In this document: piece by piece, positions 41,354 through 50,560 of the stretch | Position numbering within the stretch: the stretch's first letter is position 1 | Layout of the letters: each line of letters opens with the position of its first letter | NCBI GenBank assembly: GCA_964406445.1 | Contig: CAYORU010000004.1 | Coordinates: 1-64,000, forward strand | Reading direction: 5' to 3' | Length of the DNA stretch: 64,000 nt | Source of the DNA: SG8-30 sp964406445 | Lineage (GTDB): Bacteria; Pseudomonadota; Gammaproteobacteria; Steroidobacterales; Steroidobacteraceae | Program-made: the position numbers and the translations under genes | The notes under the pieces: model-generated | Seen by the model: only the letters and a program-made list of their open reading frames with translations | Told to the model about the DNA's origin: nothing | Databases searched by the model: none

Positions 41354-42201
41354 AGGCTCGCCCGCACGCCCGAGTCGATGTCCGGGTAGGCGAGCTCCAC
41401 GCCGAGCTCCTCTCGCATGCGCGTGGTGTCCACCCGGCGCGAGTCGGCGAGGAAGGACCACATGCCCGGCGAGACGCGTGCGCGGACCTCCTCGCGCGGC
41501 AGCTCGGGAGGCGGCGGCAGGCCGGCGAGCCGGGCGACCGTGCGGAAGTAAGCCGTGCTGCTCGCGTGCTCGTCGTCGCCGACGTTGTAGATCCGGTTGA
41601 CCGCGAGTCGCGAGGCGCCCGCCGCTCGCAGCACCGCCGCGAGGTCGTCCACGTGGATCCGGTTGCCGGGCCCGGCCTCGCCCTCGACGATCGAGGGGTC
41701 GCCGCGGCGGATGCGCTCGAGCGGCAAGCGACCGGGGCCGTAGATGCCCGGGACGCGCAGGATCACCCAGGGCGCGCCGCGCGCCGCGCACCAGTCCTGC
41801 ACCAGCCGCTCCGCGGCGAGGCGGCGGCGGGCGCGATCGGTGGACGGCGCGGGCGGCGTGTCCTCGCTGACCGTGCCGCCCCCCGCGTCGCCGTACACGC
41901 CGGTCGTGCTGACGTAGACGAACTTGCCGGGCCGGCCGCGCAGCGCCTGGAGGCAGCGCTCGAGCCTCGGGTCGCCGTCGCCCGTCTCGGGCGGCGGCGC
42001 GAGATACCAGACGGTCGCGCCCATGACGTCGACGGTCGAAAGCGCCGGCCGGTCGAGGTCCCACGGCCGGGCCTCGATGCCCGCGGCGCGCAGCCGGCGC
42101 GTGCCTGCCTCGGTACCCGTGAAGGCCAGGGGCTGGCCGCCGAGGCGGCGCGCGAGACGCTCGCCGGTGTAGCCGCAGCCGACGATCACCTGGCTGGCCA
42201 T
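41350..42201 (-). CDS. NAD-dependent epimerase/dehydratase (YeeZ-like)
   Basis: 283-residue extended-SDR-like protein. Rossmann start VIVGCGYTGERLARRLGG (GxGxxG). A catalytic Tyr lies in YVSTTGVYGDAGGG, near VSEDTPPAP, and IYGPGRLPLERI follows. ATG with GGAGGCTCC upstream. Close to E. coli YeeZ (GxGYTG, VYG). Its substrate is unknown. The gene starts 60 bp from the divergent ferredoxin reductase gene. Confidence 0.8.
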   Translation of the reverse strand: MASQVIVGCGYTGERLARRLGGQPLAFTGTEAGTRRLRAAGIEARPWDLDRPALSTVDVMGATVWYLAPPPETGDGDPRLERCLQALRGRPGKFVYVSTTGVYGDAGGGTVSEDTPPAPSTDRARRRLAAERLVQDWCAARGAPWVILRVPGIYGPGRLPLERIRRGDPSIVEGEAGPGNRIHVDDLAAVLRAAGASRLAVNRIYNVGDDEHASSTAYFRTVARLAGLPPPPELPREEVRARVSPGMWSFLADSRRVDTTRMREELGVELAYPDIDSGVRASL

Positions 42202-42261
42202 GGAGCCTCCGCTCGGTCGGGACCTGCGATAATAGCCGCTCGCCGTCGCTGGAGATCCCGG

Positions 42262-43296
42262 ATGCAGGTCAGGCTGGTGCCCTCGGGCGAACACTACGAG
42301 GTCGAGCCCGGCGAGAGCCTGCTCGACGCGGCGCTGCGGGCCGGGCTCAACCTGCCGCACAGCTGCAAGGGCGGTCGCTGCGGGTCCTGCCGCGCGAGGC
42401 TCCTGCGCGGAAGCGTCGAGTACCCGCGCGGTCGCCCGCTGGCGCTGACCGAGGCCGAGGAACTCGGGGGCGACGTGCTGCTGTGCCAGGCGCGCGCGCT
42501 GACGCCGGTCGCGGTCGAGGTCCGGGAGATCCGCGAGGTCCCCGACGTCCAGATCAAGAGCCTGCCGGCCCGCGTGCAGCGCATGCGGCTGCTCGCGCCG
42601 AACGTCATGGGGCTGTGGCTCAAGCTGCCGGCGATCGAGACGCTGCAGTGGCTGCCCGGCCAGTACATCGACGTCATCCTGTCCGGCGGGCGCCGCCGCA
42701 GCTTCTCGCTCGCCAATCCGCCGCACGACGGCGGGCTGCTCGAGCTGCACGTGCGCCGCACCGGCCGCGGCGAGTTCACGAAGCAGGTGTTCGACTCGAT
42801 GTCCGAAGGCACGCTGCTGCGCATCGAGGGGCCGCTCGGGCAGTTCGTGCTGCGCGAGGGGGCGGGGCCGGTCCTGCTGGTCGGCGGCGGCACGGGCTAC
42901 GCGCCGCTCAAGGCGATCCTGCGCCACGCCGTCGAGACCGGCGTGAAGCGCCCGGTGACGCTGTTCTGGGGCGCGCGGACCCGCGACGACCTGTACGAGG
43001 ACGCCTGGCTCGCGCAGCTCGCCGTCGACCAGCCGCTGTTCCAGTACGCGCCCGTCCTCTCCGAGGAAGCGGGCGCGCCGGGCTATGCGAGCGGCTTCGT
43101 GCACGAGGCGATCGCCCCCCGCCTGCCGTCGCTGTCAGGGCACGACGTCTACGCGGCCGGGCCGCCCGCGATGGTCGAGGCGGTCTGCCGACAGGTCGAG
43201 GCGCTCGGCGCCGACCCGGCGCGCGTGTTCTTCGATTCGTTCGAGTACGCGCCGGACACCGTCGCCCGGGTCGGGGCCGGCAAGCTCGAGGACTGA
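42262..43296 (+). CDS. 2Fe-2S flavin reductase (CDP-6-deoxy-delta-3,4-glucoseen reductase-like)
   Basis: 344-residue oxidoreductase. N-terminal plant-type ferredoxin domain with cysteines in PHSCKGGRCGSCRARLL (C-x4-C-x2-C) and LLCQARA (fourth Cys). Then an FNR-like FAD domain (RRSFSLANPPHD) and NAD-binding domain (LLVGGGTGYAPLKAILRH). It moves electrons from NAD(P)H through FAD to the Fe-S cluster. Members are often encoded near ubiD and called AscD/RfbI-like or Fre-like; the partner is unknown. ATG with GGAG upstream. Confidence 0.88.
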   Translation: MQVRLVPSGEHYEVEPGESLLDAALRAGLNLPHSCKGGRCGSCRARLLRGSVEYPRGRPLALTEAEELGGDVLLCQARALTPVAVEVREIREVPDVQIKSLPARVQRMRLLAPNVMGLWLKLPAIETLQWLPGQYIDVILSGGRRRSFSLANPPHDGGLLELHVRRTGRGEFTKQVFDSMSEGTLLRIEGPLGQFVLREGAGPVLLVGGGTGYAPLKAILRHAVETGVKRPVTLFWGARTRDDLYEDAWLAQLAVDQPLFQYAPVLSEEAGAPGYASGFVHEAIAPRLPSLSGHDVYAAGPPAMVEAVCRQVEALGADPARVFFDSFEYAPDTVARVGAGKLED

Positions 43297-43303
43297 CCGC
43301 GGG

Positions 43304-44317
43304 TCAGGTCGCCCCGGGAGGCGGCGCGGCCGCTGGAGGGGTGGACGTGGGCGGCGGCGGCACGTCGAGCCGCCGGCGCAGGTCGCCCTCGGCGAGCGCG
43401 GCTTCGACGTCGAGCGTGCCGCCGGCGGCCCGGCCGGAGAGGTCGACGCTCGCGAGCCCGCTCGCGTCGGTCGACAGCCGCAGGGGCTCGCCGTCGTCGT
43501 CCGCCCACCTTGCGACGAACTGCACGCCCGGCACTGGATTGCCGAAGGCATCCCGGACCGCGATCTTCGCGGGCCCGGTCGCCATCTCGCCGCCGGCGAA
43601 AGGCACCAGCTCGATCGAGGCCGGCGCCGCCGGCGCGATCTCGATCCTGAAGGTCGCGGCGGCCGTGGCCAGCTCGCGATCGCGCAGCGACACCAGCACC
43701 TCGCCGGCGCGATCAAGCGGCGGCAGGCGCAGCTCGACCAGGCCGCCGGCTGCGGAGACGCCGAAGATCGGATCGAAGGCGCCCGCCGCGGACTCGGCGA
43801 CCACCGGCCTGCCCTCGAGCCCGTTGCCGAAGCCGTCGACCAGCCTTCCGACGATCGGCTCCGGCGCCGCCTCGCCGGCGGGGACGCGTTGACCGTCGCC
43901 GGATACGGCCTCGACCCGGTCGGGCGGTCCCGGCAGCACTGTCACCGGGACGCGCCGCTCGGCCCCGCCGCTCGCCACGATGACGCTTGTCTGGGGCGTC
44001 GCCGGACCGAGCGCGATCACCTGCCCGCGATCCGAGACCCGCAGCAAGCGCGAGTCTTCGGGCCGGAAGCTGAACTGGGCGCCGCCGATCGGCTGGCCGC
44101 CGGCGTCGTTGGCCTCGGCGCCGAGCCAGGCGTCGCCCCCGGCCTGCAGCGTCAGCTGCGGCGGATTGACCACGACCGCGGCGACGTCCCGCGGCTGCGC
44201 GGCCGGCGGCTCATCGCGGGCGCAGCCCGCTGCGAGCACGGCGAGGTATAGTCCGCAGGCGACGGCCGCCGTCCGGCTGCCGATGGGCGTTTCGCCAGGG
44301 TGTTGCAGTTGCGCCAT
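43304..44317 (-). CDS. Lipoprotein with Ig-like (Big) domains
   Basis: 337-residue lipoprotein; lipobox at AVLAAGC within the first 35 residues. A Big_2-like domain (RDVAAVVVNPPQLTLQAGG to RRVPVTVLPGPPDRV) is followed by two Big_1-like segments (RLVDGFGNGLEGRPV; VRDAFGNPVPGVQF) with the typical D-x-F/Y-G-N-P/G-V motif. Proline-rich tail. Such modules occur in surface adhesins and intimin-like proteins. It is divergent from the MscS gene with a gap of only 12 bp. Confidence 0.7.
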   Translation of the reverse strand: MAQLQHPGETPIGSRTAAVACGLYLAVLAAGCARDEPPAAQPRDVAAVVVNPPQLTLQAGGDAWLGAEANDAGGQPIGGAQFSFRPEDSRLLRVSDRGQVIALGPATPQTSVIVASGGAERRVPVTVLPGPPDRVEAVSGDGQRVPAGEAAPEPIVGRLVDGFGNGLEGRPVVAESAAGAFDPIFGVSAAGGLVELRLPPLDRAGEVLVSLRDRELATAAATFRIEIAPAAPASIELVPFAGGEMATGPAKIAVRDAFGNPVPGVQFVARWADDDGEPLRLSTDASGLASVDLSGRAAGGTLDVEAALAEGDLRRRLDVPPPPTSTPPAAAPPPGAT

Positions 44318-44329
44318 GCGTCTCTCTTG

Positions 44330-46024
44330 ATGAGCCTGCGTCAATGGATGGCTGCGGGACTGTGCGGCCTGCCGCTGTTCGCCGCCGCGCAGGCGCCGGC
44401 CGAGGAGGCCGCCGCGCAGACGCCGGTCGGCGCCGATGCGGCGGCCGCGGCCGAGACCGCCGCCAGCGCCGAGGTCGCGCCGGTGCGCTTCCGCGGCGCG
44501 ACGCTGTTCGAGGTCGGCGCGCCGATCGGAGCGCTGACCACCGCCGAGCGCGCCGCGGCGATCGAACAGCGACTGCTCGACGTCGCCAAGGGATCCGACG
44601 GCGTCCTCGACAACCTGCGCGTGATCGAGCGCGACGGCTTCTCCGAAATATACGCCGGCGATGCGCTGATCCGCGCCGTCACCGACCCGGATGCCGAACG
44701 CACCGGCCGCACGCGCAGGCAGCTTGCCGCCGACCAGCTCGTCGTCATTCGCGATGCCCTCGCAACCGAGTTCCGGGATCGTAGCATCGCGAGCCTGCTC
44801 CGCGGCGCATTGCTGGCGCTCGCGGCCAGCGCCGTGCTCGGCCTGCTGCTGTTCGGGCTGCGGCGCTTCCACACCAAGTGGCAGCAGCAGATCCTGGAAC
44901 TCGCCAACCGCTGGCGGGAGAGGGCGGGCGCGCACGTGCACCTGCTGTCGCCTGCGACCTTCATCGAGGCCGGCCGGACGGCGAGTGGGGTGGTCGCGTG
45001 GCTGATCGCGATCGCGCTGTTCTACTTCTATCTCGACTTCGTGCTCTCGCTATTCCCGTGGACCCGCGGCATCGCGGCGGCGATGGTCACCACGGTCACC
45101 GGCATCGTCAAGAAGGTCCTGACGGCCTTCGTCGGCTATGCCCCGGACCTGTTCAGCATCGTGGTCATCGTGCTGATAGCGCGCTTGATCCTCAAGGGCG
45201 TGCGCCGCTTCTTCGACCAGATCGCCATGGAGAGGCTGACCCTGCCCTCGTTCTATCCGGAGTGGGCGGCTCCGACCTACTCGCTGGTCCGGTTCTTCGT
45301 GATCGCCGTCGCCGCCGTGATGGTCTTCCCCTACATGCCCGGCTCGGGGTCCGAGGGCTTCAAGGGCATCTCGGTGTTCATCGGCCTGCTCGTGTCCCTC
45401 GGCGCCGCCTCGGCCATCGCCAACGTGATCGCCGGAATCGTCATCACCTACATGCGCCCGTTCCGGGTCGGCGAGCGGGTCAAGATCGCGGACGCGGTCG
45501 GCGACGTCACCGGCAAGGACCTGTTCGTCGTGCGCCTGCGCACGGTCAAGAACGTTGACATCACCATCCCCAACTCGCTGGTGCTCGCCAACCACATCAT
45601 CAACTTCAGCTCCAGCGCCGCGACCCGCGGCCTCGTGCTGCACACCAGGGTCACCATCGGCTACGACGTGCCCTGGCGGCAGGTGCACGAGCTGCTGACC
45701 GGCGCCGCCCGCAAGGTCGAGGGAATCCTCGAGTCGCCGGCGCCGTTCGTGCTGCAGACGAGCCTCGACGATTTCAGCGTGGCCTACGAGCTGAACGCCT
45801 ACACCGACCGGCCGGCGGAGATGGCCGCGCTGTACTCGCGGCTGCACGCGGAGGTGCAGGACGCCTTCAACGCGGCCGGGGTCGAGATCCTCTCGCCTGT
45901 CTACAGCGCGGTGCGCGACGGCAACCGCGCGACGATCCCGGACGAGCACCTGCCTAAGGACTACGAGACGCCGTCGTTCAACCTGCTGGCGCGGGTGCTG
46001 CGCCCGGAACGCGGCGGCACCTGA
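44330..46024 (+). CDS. MscS family mechanosensitive channel
   Basis: 564-residue protein. Signal-like leader ending PLFAAAQAPAE, a periplasmic region (about 30-160) with helix-forming repeats, several membrane helices, then an MscS core: LLVSLGAASAIANVIAGIVITYMRPFRVGERVKI (pore helix TM3) and DVTGKDLFVVRLRTVKNVDITIPNSLVLANHIINFS (beta domain). The C-terminal alpha/beta domain is intact. ATG chosen for the signal peptide; starts only 12 bp from the divergent lipoprotein gene. Releases osmolytes under hypo-osmotic stress. Confidence 0.9.
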   Translation: MSLRQWMAAGLCGLPLFAAAQAPAEEAAAQTPVGADAAAAAETAASAEVAPVRFRGATLFEVGAPIGALTTAERAAAIEQRLLDVAKGSDGVLDNLRVIERDGFSEIYAGDALIRAVTDPDAERTGRTRRQLAADQLVVIRDALATEFRDRSIASLLRGALLALAASAVLGLLLFGLRRFHTKWQQQILELANRWRERAGAHVHLLSPATFIEAGRTASGVVAWLIAIALFYFYLDFVLSLFPWTRGIAAAMVTTVTGIVKKVLTAFVGYAPDLFSIVVIVLIARLILKGVRRFFDQIAMERLTLPSFYPEWAAPTYSLVRFFVIAVAAVMVFPYMPGSGSEGFKGISVFIGLLVSLGAASAIANVIAGIVITYMRPFRVGERVKIADAVGDVTGKDLFVVRLRTVKNVDITIPNSLVLANHIINFSSSAATRGLVLHTRVTIGYDVPWRQVHELLTGAARKVEGILESPAPFVLQTSLDDFSVAYELNAYTDRPAEMAALYSRLHAEVQDAFNAAGVEILSPVYSAVRDGNRATIPDEHLPKDYETPSFNLLARVLRPERGGT

Positions 46025-46034
46025 GCCGCGCCCG

Positions 46035-46817
46035 TCACGGCGCCCGCGGGCCGCTCTCCCGCCAGCGCAGCAGCGCGGCGACCAGCGCCTCGTCCTCCTG
46101 ACGCTCGGCGAGCACCACCGGCGAGCCGAGCCCGCGGCGGACGGCGAGGTCGGCGACCCGGCTCGCGCCGGTCAGCATCGGCGTCGAGTCCATGAGCTCG
46201 CGGCAGCGCGGCGTGACGATGCCTAGCAGCGCCTCGAGCAGGTCCGGGCTGGTCGCGGTGTAGACGTGGATGGCGCCCTGCCGCCACAGGTCCTCGAGCG
46301 CTGCGAGCGCCTCGCGCGTCGGCCGCGCGGGCGCGCGGTCGTAGAGCTCGGCGTAGCTGACCTCCGCGCCGCGGCTGGAGAGCGTATCGGCGAGCAGCTC
46401 CCGCCCGCCTCGGCCGCGCACGATCAAGACGCGCTGGCCGCTCATGTGCTGCAGCTCGGGCATCGCGAGCAGGGCCTCGCTGTCGGCGCCGCCGGCGGGC
46501 AGCAGCGACACGCGGTGCCCGGCCGCGTTCAGGGCTTGCGCCGTGGCGCGTCCGACCGCGGCGATCCTGAGGTCGCGGCGCTGGCCGAGCAGGTCGGCGC
46601 CGAAGCGGACCGCGTTGGCGCTCGTGAATACGACCAGGCGATAGCGGTCCACCGGGCCGACCGCGGCGCGCACCGCGGCGCGGTCCGGTACCGGGGTGAT
46701 GGCGAGCGCCGGGAAACGCAGCGCGGAGCCATCCTCCGCCTCGATCAGCTGGCACAGACGGTGGGCCTGGTGCTCGGGACGGGTGACCAGGACGCCGAGG
46801 CCGGCGAGGGCGCCCAC
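46035..46817 (-). CDS. hemD: Uroporphyrinogen-III synthase HemD
   Basis: 260-residue enzyme closing hydroxymethylbilane to uroporphyrinogen III. Weakly conserved family; visible are LAGLGVLVTRPEHQAHRLCQLIEAEDGSALRFPALAITP, YRLVVFTSANAVRF, VGRATAQALNAAG, and HVYTATSPDLLEALL. GTG start one base beyond the hemC stop. The order hemC-hemD after algZ-algR is the usual pseudomonad arrangement. Confidence 0.92.
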   Translation of the reverse strand: MGALAGLGVLVTRPEHQAHRLCQLIEAEDGSALRFPALAITPVPDRAAVRAAVGPVDRYRLVVFTSANAVRFGADLLGQRRDLRIAAVGRATAQALNAAGHRVSLLPAGGADSEALLAMPELQHMSGQRVLIVRGRGGRELLADTLSSRGAEVSYAELYDRAPARPTREALAALEDLWRQGAIHVYTATSPDLLEALLGIVTPRCRELMDSTPMLTGASRVADLAVRRGLGSPVVLAERQEDEALVAALLRWRESGPRAP

Positions 46818-46818
46818 G

Positions 46819-47754
46819 TCAGCTCCGGGCGGCGGTCCGCAGCCCGTCGAGCAGCGCGCCGGCGCCGGCCGCGAGCATCCGCTTCGCCAGCTTCCGGCCG
46901 AGCGACTGACCTTCGCCGGCCGGGCCGCTGGCCTCGTCGCCGAGCATGCGGCTGCCGTCGGGCGCGCCGACGCGGCCACGCAGCCGAAGGGTCTCGCCGT
47001 CCAGTTCCGCGAAGCCGGCGATCGGCGAGGTGCAGCTGCCCTGCAGGCCGGCCGCGAAGGCGCGCTCGGCCTCGAGGCACTGGCGGGTCTCTCGGTGCTC
47101 GAGCGCGGCGAGGCGCTGGAGCACCGCGGCATCGCCGTCGCGGCACTCGATGCCGATGATTCCCTGCCCGACGGCCGGCAGCGAGGTCTCGGCGGGCACC
47201 CGCGAGGCGATGCGCGATGCGAGCCCGAGCCGCGTCAGGCCCGCCGCCGCGAGGATGATCGCGTCGTAGGCGCCCTCGTCGAGCTTGCGCAGCCGGGTCT
47301 CGACGTTGCCCCGCAGCTGCAGGATCTCGAGGTCGGGACGAAGGTGCCGCAGCTGCGACTGGCGCCTGAGGCTCGAGGTGCCGACCCGCGCGCCTTGCGG
47401 CAGGTCCGCGATCGCGCCGTGCCGGTTCGAGACGAAGGCGTCGTGCGGGTCGGCGCGCTCGAGCACCGCCGCGAGCGCCATGCCCTCGGGCAGTTCCGCC
47501 GGCACGTCCTTCATCGAGTGCACCGCGAGGTCCGCGCGGCCCTCGAACATCGCGACCTCGAGCTCCTTGATGAACAGGCCCTTGCCGCCGACCTCGGCCA
47601 GCGCGCGGTCGAGGATCCGGTCGCCCTCCGTGACCATCGGCACCAGCTCGACGGCCAGGCCGGGGTGCGCGGAGCGCAGCCGGGCGGCGACGTGCTCGGC
47701 CTGCCAGAGGGCGAGCCGGCTGCGGCGGGTGGCGATCCTGAGTGTTCCTTGCAT
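46819..47754 (-). CDS. hemC: Porphobilinogen deaminase HemC
   Basis: 311-residue hydroxymethylbilane synthase. Family motifs: RIATRRSRLALWQAEHVAARL, GGKGLFIKELEVAMFEGRADLAVHSMKDVP (catalytic Asp in HSMKD), VGTSSLRRQSQL, RGNVETRLRKLDEG, and the dipyrromethane-cofactor cysteine in GSCTSPIAGFAE. The third-domain Cys sequence departs slightly from the common GGCQVPIG but keeps the Cys. ATG at 47754. Confidence 0.95.
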   Translation of the reverse strand: MQGTLRIATRRSRLALWQAEHVAARLRSAHPGLAVELVPMVTEGDRILDRALAEVGGKGLFIKELEVAMFEGRADLAVHSMKDVPAELPEGMALAAVLERADPHDAFVSNRHGAIADLPQGARVGTSSLRRQSQLRHLRPDLEILQLRGNVETRLRKLDEGAYDAIILAAAGLTRLGLASRIASRVPAETSLPAVGQGIIGIECRDGDAAVLQRLAALEHRETRQCLEAERAFAAGLQGSCTSPIAGFAELDGETLRLRGRVGAPDGSRMLGDEASGPAGEGQSLGRKLAKRMLAAGAGALLDGLRTAARS

Positions 47755-47828
47755 CCGGGCATTCTGCCACGCGGCCCGGCGGCCTTGCGCGTCCGCCGGC
47801 CCCGCGGCCCGGGGGCGCCTCGGCGCCG

Positions 47829-48551
47829 CTACCGCAGCCGCCGGAGCACCTCCGCGGCCAGCCGCCGGCTGACCTGCAGCCGTCCCCCGCCGTGGCGCAG
47901 GTTGACGGCGCACTGCCCGTCGGGGTCGCGCTCGACGCTGTCCACCTGCGCGATCGCGACCAGGGCGCTGCGGTGCACGCGCACGAAGCGGGCGCCGAAC
48001 TCGTCCTCGAGCGAGCGCAGCGAGTCCTCGATGAGATCCTCGCCGCCGGTGTGGCGGACGGTCGTGTACTTCTGCTCGGCGATGAAGCACAGCACTTCGT
48101 CGAGCGGGATCAGCCGCAGCTGGTCGCGGGAGCGGGCCGCGATGTGGCTGCGCGGGGGCGACCCGCCGAGGCGGGCGCGCTGCGCGCGGCTCGGCCGCTG
48201 CGCGCGCTCGAGGGCGGCAGCGAGTCGCTCGCGCCGCACCGGCTTCAGGAGGTAGCCCGAGGCCTCCGCGTCGAAGGCCTCGAGCGCGTGCTGCTCGTAG
48301 GCGGTCGTGAAGATCACCGCCGGCGGCTCGGCGAGGGAGGCGAGGCGGCGCGCCGCCTCCAGGCCGTCCATGCCCGGCATGCGGATGTCGAGCAGCACCA
48401 CGTCCGGCTCGAGCTCGGCGGAGAGGCGCACGGCCTCCTCGCCGGAGCCGGCCTCGCCCGCGCACTCGGTCCCCGGCAGTTCCTCGAGCAGGCGCCTGAG
48501 GCGCTCGCGCGCCGGCGGCTCGTCGTCCACGATGAGCACCCGCAGGCTCAC
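47829..48551 (-). CDS. algR: LytTR-type response regulator AlgR
   Basis: 240-residue regulator. Receiver (1-120): VLIVDDEPPARERLRRLL, VVLLDIRMPGMDGLEAARRL, FTTAYEQHALEAFDAEASGYLLKP. LytTR DNA-binding domain (135-240): LIPLDEVLCFIAEQKYTTVRHTGGEDLIEDSLRSLEDEF, RVHRSALVAIAQVDSVERD. GTG start one base past the algZ stop. AlgR controls twitching motility, alginate and virulence in Pseudomonas; here it may act with the Chp/pilus system elsewhere in the genome. Confidence 0.92.
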   Translation of the reverse strand: MSLRVLIVDDEPPARERLRRLLEELPGTECAGEAGSGEEAVRLSAELEPDVVLLDIRMPGMDGLEAARRLASLAEPPAVIFTTAYEQHALEAFDAEASGYLLKPVRRERLAAALERAQRPSRAQRARLGGSPPRSHIAARSRDQLRLIPLDEVLCFIAEQKYTTVRHTGGEDLIEDSLRSLEDEFGARFVRVHRSALVAIAQVDSVERDPDGQCAVNLRHGGGRLQVSRRLAAEVLRRLR

Positions 48552-48552
48552 T

Positions 48553-49617
48553 TCAGGCCGCCCCCGGGAAGCGCAGCGAGACGCGGAAGCGGCCGCCGGT
48601 GTCGGAGACTGCGAACGCCGACTCGCCGGGGAAGGACAGCTCGAGGCGCTCGCGGACGTTGTCGAGGCCGATCCGGCTGCCGCCGGCGCGGGGCAGGCGG
48701 TTCGCGGCGAGCGGGTTCTCGACCGCGAGCAGCACGTGCCGGCCGTCCCGGCGGCAGGTGACCGTCACGGTGCCGCCGCCGGGCAGCGGCTCGACGCCGT
48801 GGTACACGGCATTCTCGACGAGCGGCTGCAGCAGCAGCGCCGGGACCTCGGCGCGCGGCAGCGGCTCGTCGAGCTGCCAGTCGACCCGCAGGCGGTCGCC
48901 GAGGCGCAGCTGCTCGATCCGCGCGTAGGTGCGCGCGACCTCGATCTCCTCGGCGAGCGGGATCCGTTCGTGGATCTCCCGCAGCGAGGCGCGGAACAGG
49001 TCGGCGAGGTCGGCGACCGCGTCCTCGGCGCCCGGCGGGTCGGTGCGGGCCAGCGCCGCGATGGTGTTCATGCTGTTGAAAAGGAAGTGCGGCCGGATCC
49101 GCGCCTGCAGCGCGCGGATCCGCGAGCGCGCCTCGGCCTCCACGTTGCGCTTCCACTGCTGCGAGACGTAGAAGTAGCGCAGGGCCAGCCCGCCGGCGAC
49201 CGCGCCGATGAACAGGTTGCGGGCGAGGAAGCCGAGGCGGTCGCCGAGCCCGGGAGTGTCCAGCGCGATCACGCGGCCGGCGTAGGTGGCGATCCACCAC
49301 GCGGCCTCCGAGACGGCCGCGGTGACCGACAGCAGCAGCAGCAGCGCAAGCGCCGAGCCGCGCGCCACGTCGAGCCGGCTCAGTCGCGCGCGCGCGGCGC
49401 ACAGCAGCGCCGCGCTGCCGAGCCCCACCCACAGCAGGAACAGCGACGTGCGGGCCAGGTCGGTCCAGAAGCTGCCGGAGATGCCGAAGCGCGCCAGCGA
49501 CAGCAGCAAGGCGACCAGCTCGGCGATCAGCACGACCGCCAGCACGTTGCCCGGCGTGCAGAAGTCGGGCAGGTAGAAGGGCGCTCGGTGGCGGCTCTCC
49601 TGGCCGGGGCCGCGCAT
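48553..49617 (-). CDS. algZ: LytS-type sensor histidine kinase AlgZ/FimS
   Basis: 354-residue kinase. About four membrane helices in the first 155 residues, with a short leader ending PFYLPDFCTPGN typical of AlgZ. The His_kinase domain begins ALQARIRPHFLFNSMNTIAAL (phospho-acceptor His in RPHFLFN), continues with VPALLLQPLVENAVYHGVEP (N-box) and RIGLDNVRERL (G-box-like). Pairs with algR. Last gene before the beta-hydroxyacid dehydrogenase gene upstream; the two are 4 bp apart. Confidence 0.9.
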   Translation of the reverse strand: MRGPGQESRHRAPFYLPDFCTPGNVLAVVLIAELVALLLSLARFGISGSFWTDLARTSLFLLWVGLGSAALLCAARARLSRLDVARGSALALLLLLSVTAAVSEAAWWIATYAGRVIALDTPGLGDRLGFLARNLFIGAVAGGLALRYFYVSQQWKRNVEAEARSRIRALQARIRPHFLFNSMNTIAALARTDPPGAEDAVADLADLFRASLREIHERIPLAEEIEVARTYARIEQLRLGDRLRVDWQLDEPLPRAEVPALLLQPLVENAVYHGVEPLPGGGTVTVTCRRDGRHVLLAVENPLAANRLPRAGGSRIGLDNVRERLELSFPGESAFAVSDTGGRFRVSLRFPGAA

Positions 49618-49621
49618 GCCG

Positions 49622-50512
49622 TCAGCCGTCCCGGCCCGTGACGGCGCCGCGCTGGAACATCTGCTCCTTCAGCCGATGCACCGCTGAGATGTCCTCGTCA
49701 CCGTAGCCGGCGTCGATCAGCTCGCGGTACAGCGCGAGCGCGCGCTCGGCGACCGGCAGGCCGGCGCCGTGGCTTGCGGCCATCGCCCGGCAGATGCCGA
49801 GGTCCTTCGCGTGCAGCGCGATCCGGAAGCCCGCCGGGTAGGCGCGCCGCGCCATGTAGGGCGCGCGGTTCACGAAGTACCAGCTCGAGCCGGCGCCGCC
49901 GCCGAGCGTCTCGATCACGCGCTCGAGCGGCAGTCCCTCGGCGCAGGCGAAGGCCATGGCCTCGCCGACGGCCTCGATGATGCCGGCGCACATGATCTGG
50001 TTGGTGGCCTTGGTGGCCTGGCCCGCGCCGCTCGGCCCCATGTGCGTGATGGTCCGCCCCAGCGCCCGCAGCAGCGGCTGCGCCCGCTCGAAGGCCTCCG
50101 CCTCGCCGCCGCACATGATCGCGAGCGTCCCGGCCCGGGCGCCCTCGACGCCACCGCTGACCGGGCAGTCGAGGAAGGCGACGCCGTGCGACGCGAGCCG
50201 GGCGGCGGATTCGCGGGCGGTGTCCGCGCCGACGGTCGAGCAGTCGACGACCAGGCTGCCCGGCGCGAGCGCCGGCAGGAGTGCATCCACCACCGAGCGG
50301 ACGTCGGCATCGGCGGACACGCACAGCACGACCGCGTCGCAGGCGGCGGCGAGCGCCCCGGGCGAGTCGAAGGCCTGCGCGCCGGTCTCGGCGGCGAGCG
50401 CCGCCGCCTTGGCGGGGCTGCGGTTCCAGGCGCCCGCCAGCATCCCGGCACGCGCCAGGTTGCGGGCCATGGGCAGGCCCATGGCGCCGAGTCCGATGAA
50501 TCCAGCTTTCAT
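49622..50512 (-). CDS. Beta-hydroxyacid dehydrogenase (3-hydroxyisobutyrate / tartronate semialdehyde type)
   Basis: 296-residue NAD(P)-dependent dehydrogenase. Motifs: MKAGFIGLGAMGLPMARNLARAG (nucleotide binding), DCPVSGGVEGARAGTLAIMCGG (substrate motif), GAGQATKATNQIMCAG with the catalytic Lys, and RIALHAKDLGI. Members reduce tartronate semialdehyde or oxidise 3-hydroxyisobutyrate; substrate not determined. Its stop is 4 bp from the algZ start, suggesting co-transcription. Confidence 0.9.
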   Translation of the reverse strand: MKAGFIGLGAMGLPMARNLARAGMLAGAWNRSPAKAAALAAETGAQAFDSPGALAAACDAVVLCVSADADVRSVVDALLPALAPGSLVVDCSTVGADTARESAARLASHGVAFLDCPVSGGVEGARAGTLAIMCGGEAEAFERAQPLLRALGRTITHMGPSGAGQATKATNQIMCAGIIEAVGEAMAFACAEGLPLERVIETLGGGAGSSWYFVNRAPYMARRAYPAGFRIALHAKDLGICRAMAASHGAGLPVAERALALYRELIDAGYGDEDISAVHRLKEQMFQRGAVTGRDG

Positions 50513-50560
50513 GCGCGCCCAGTCTAGCGGCGCGCGCGGCGGGCCGGCGACGGGATTGGG

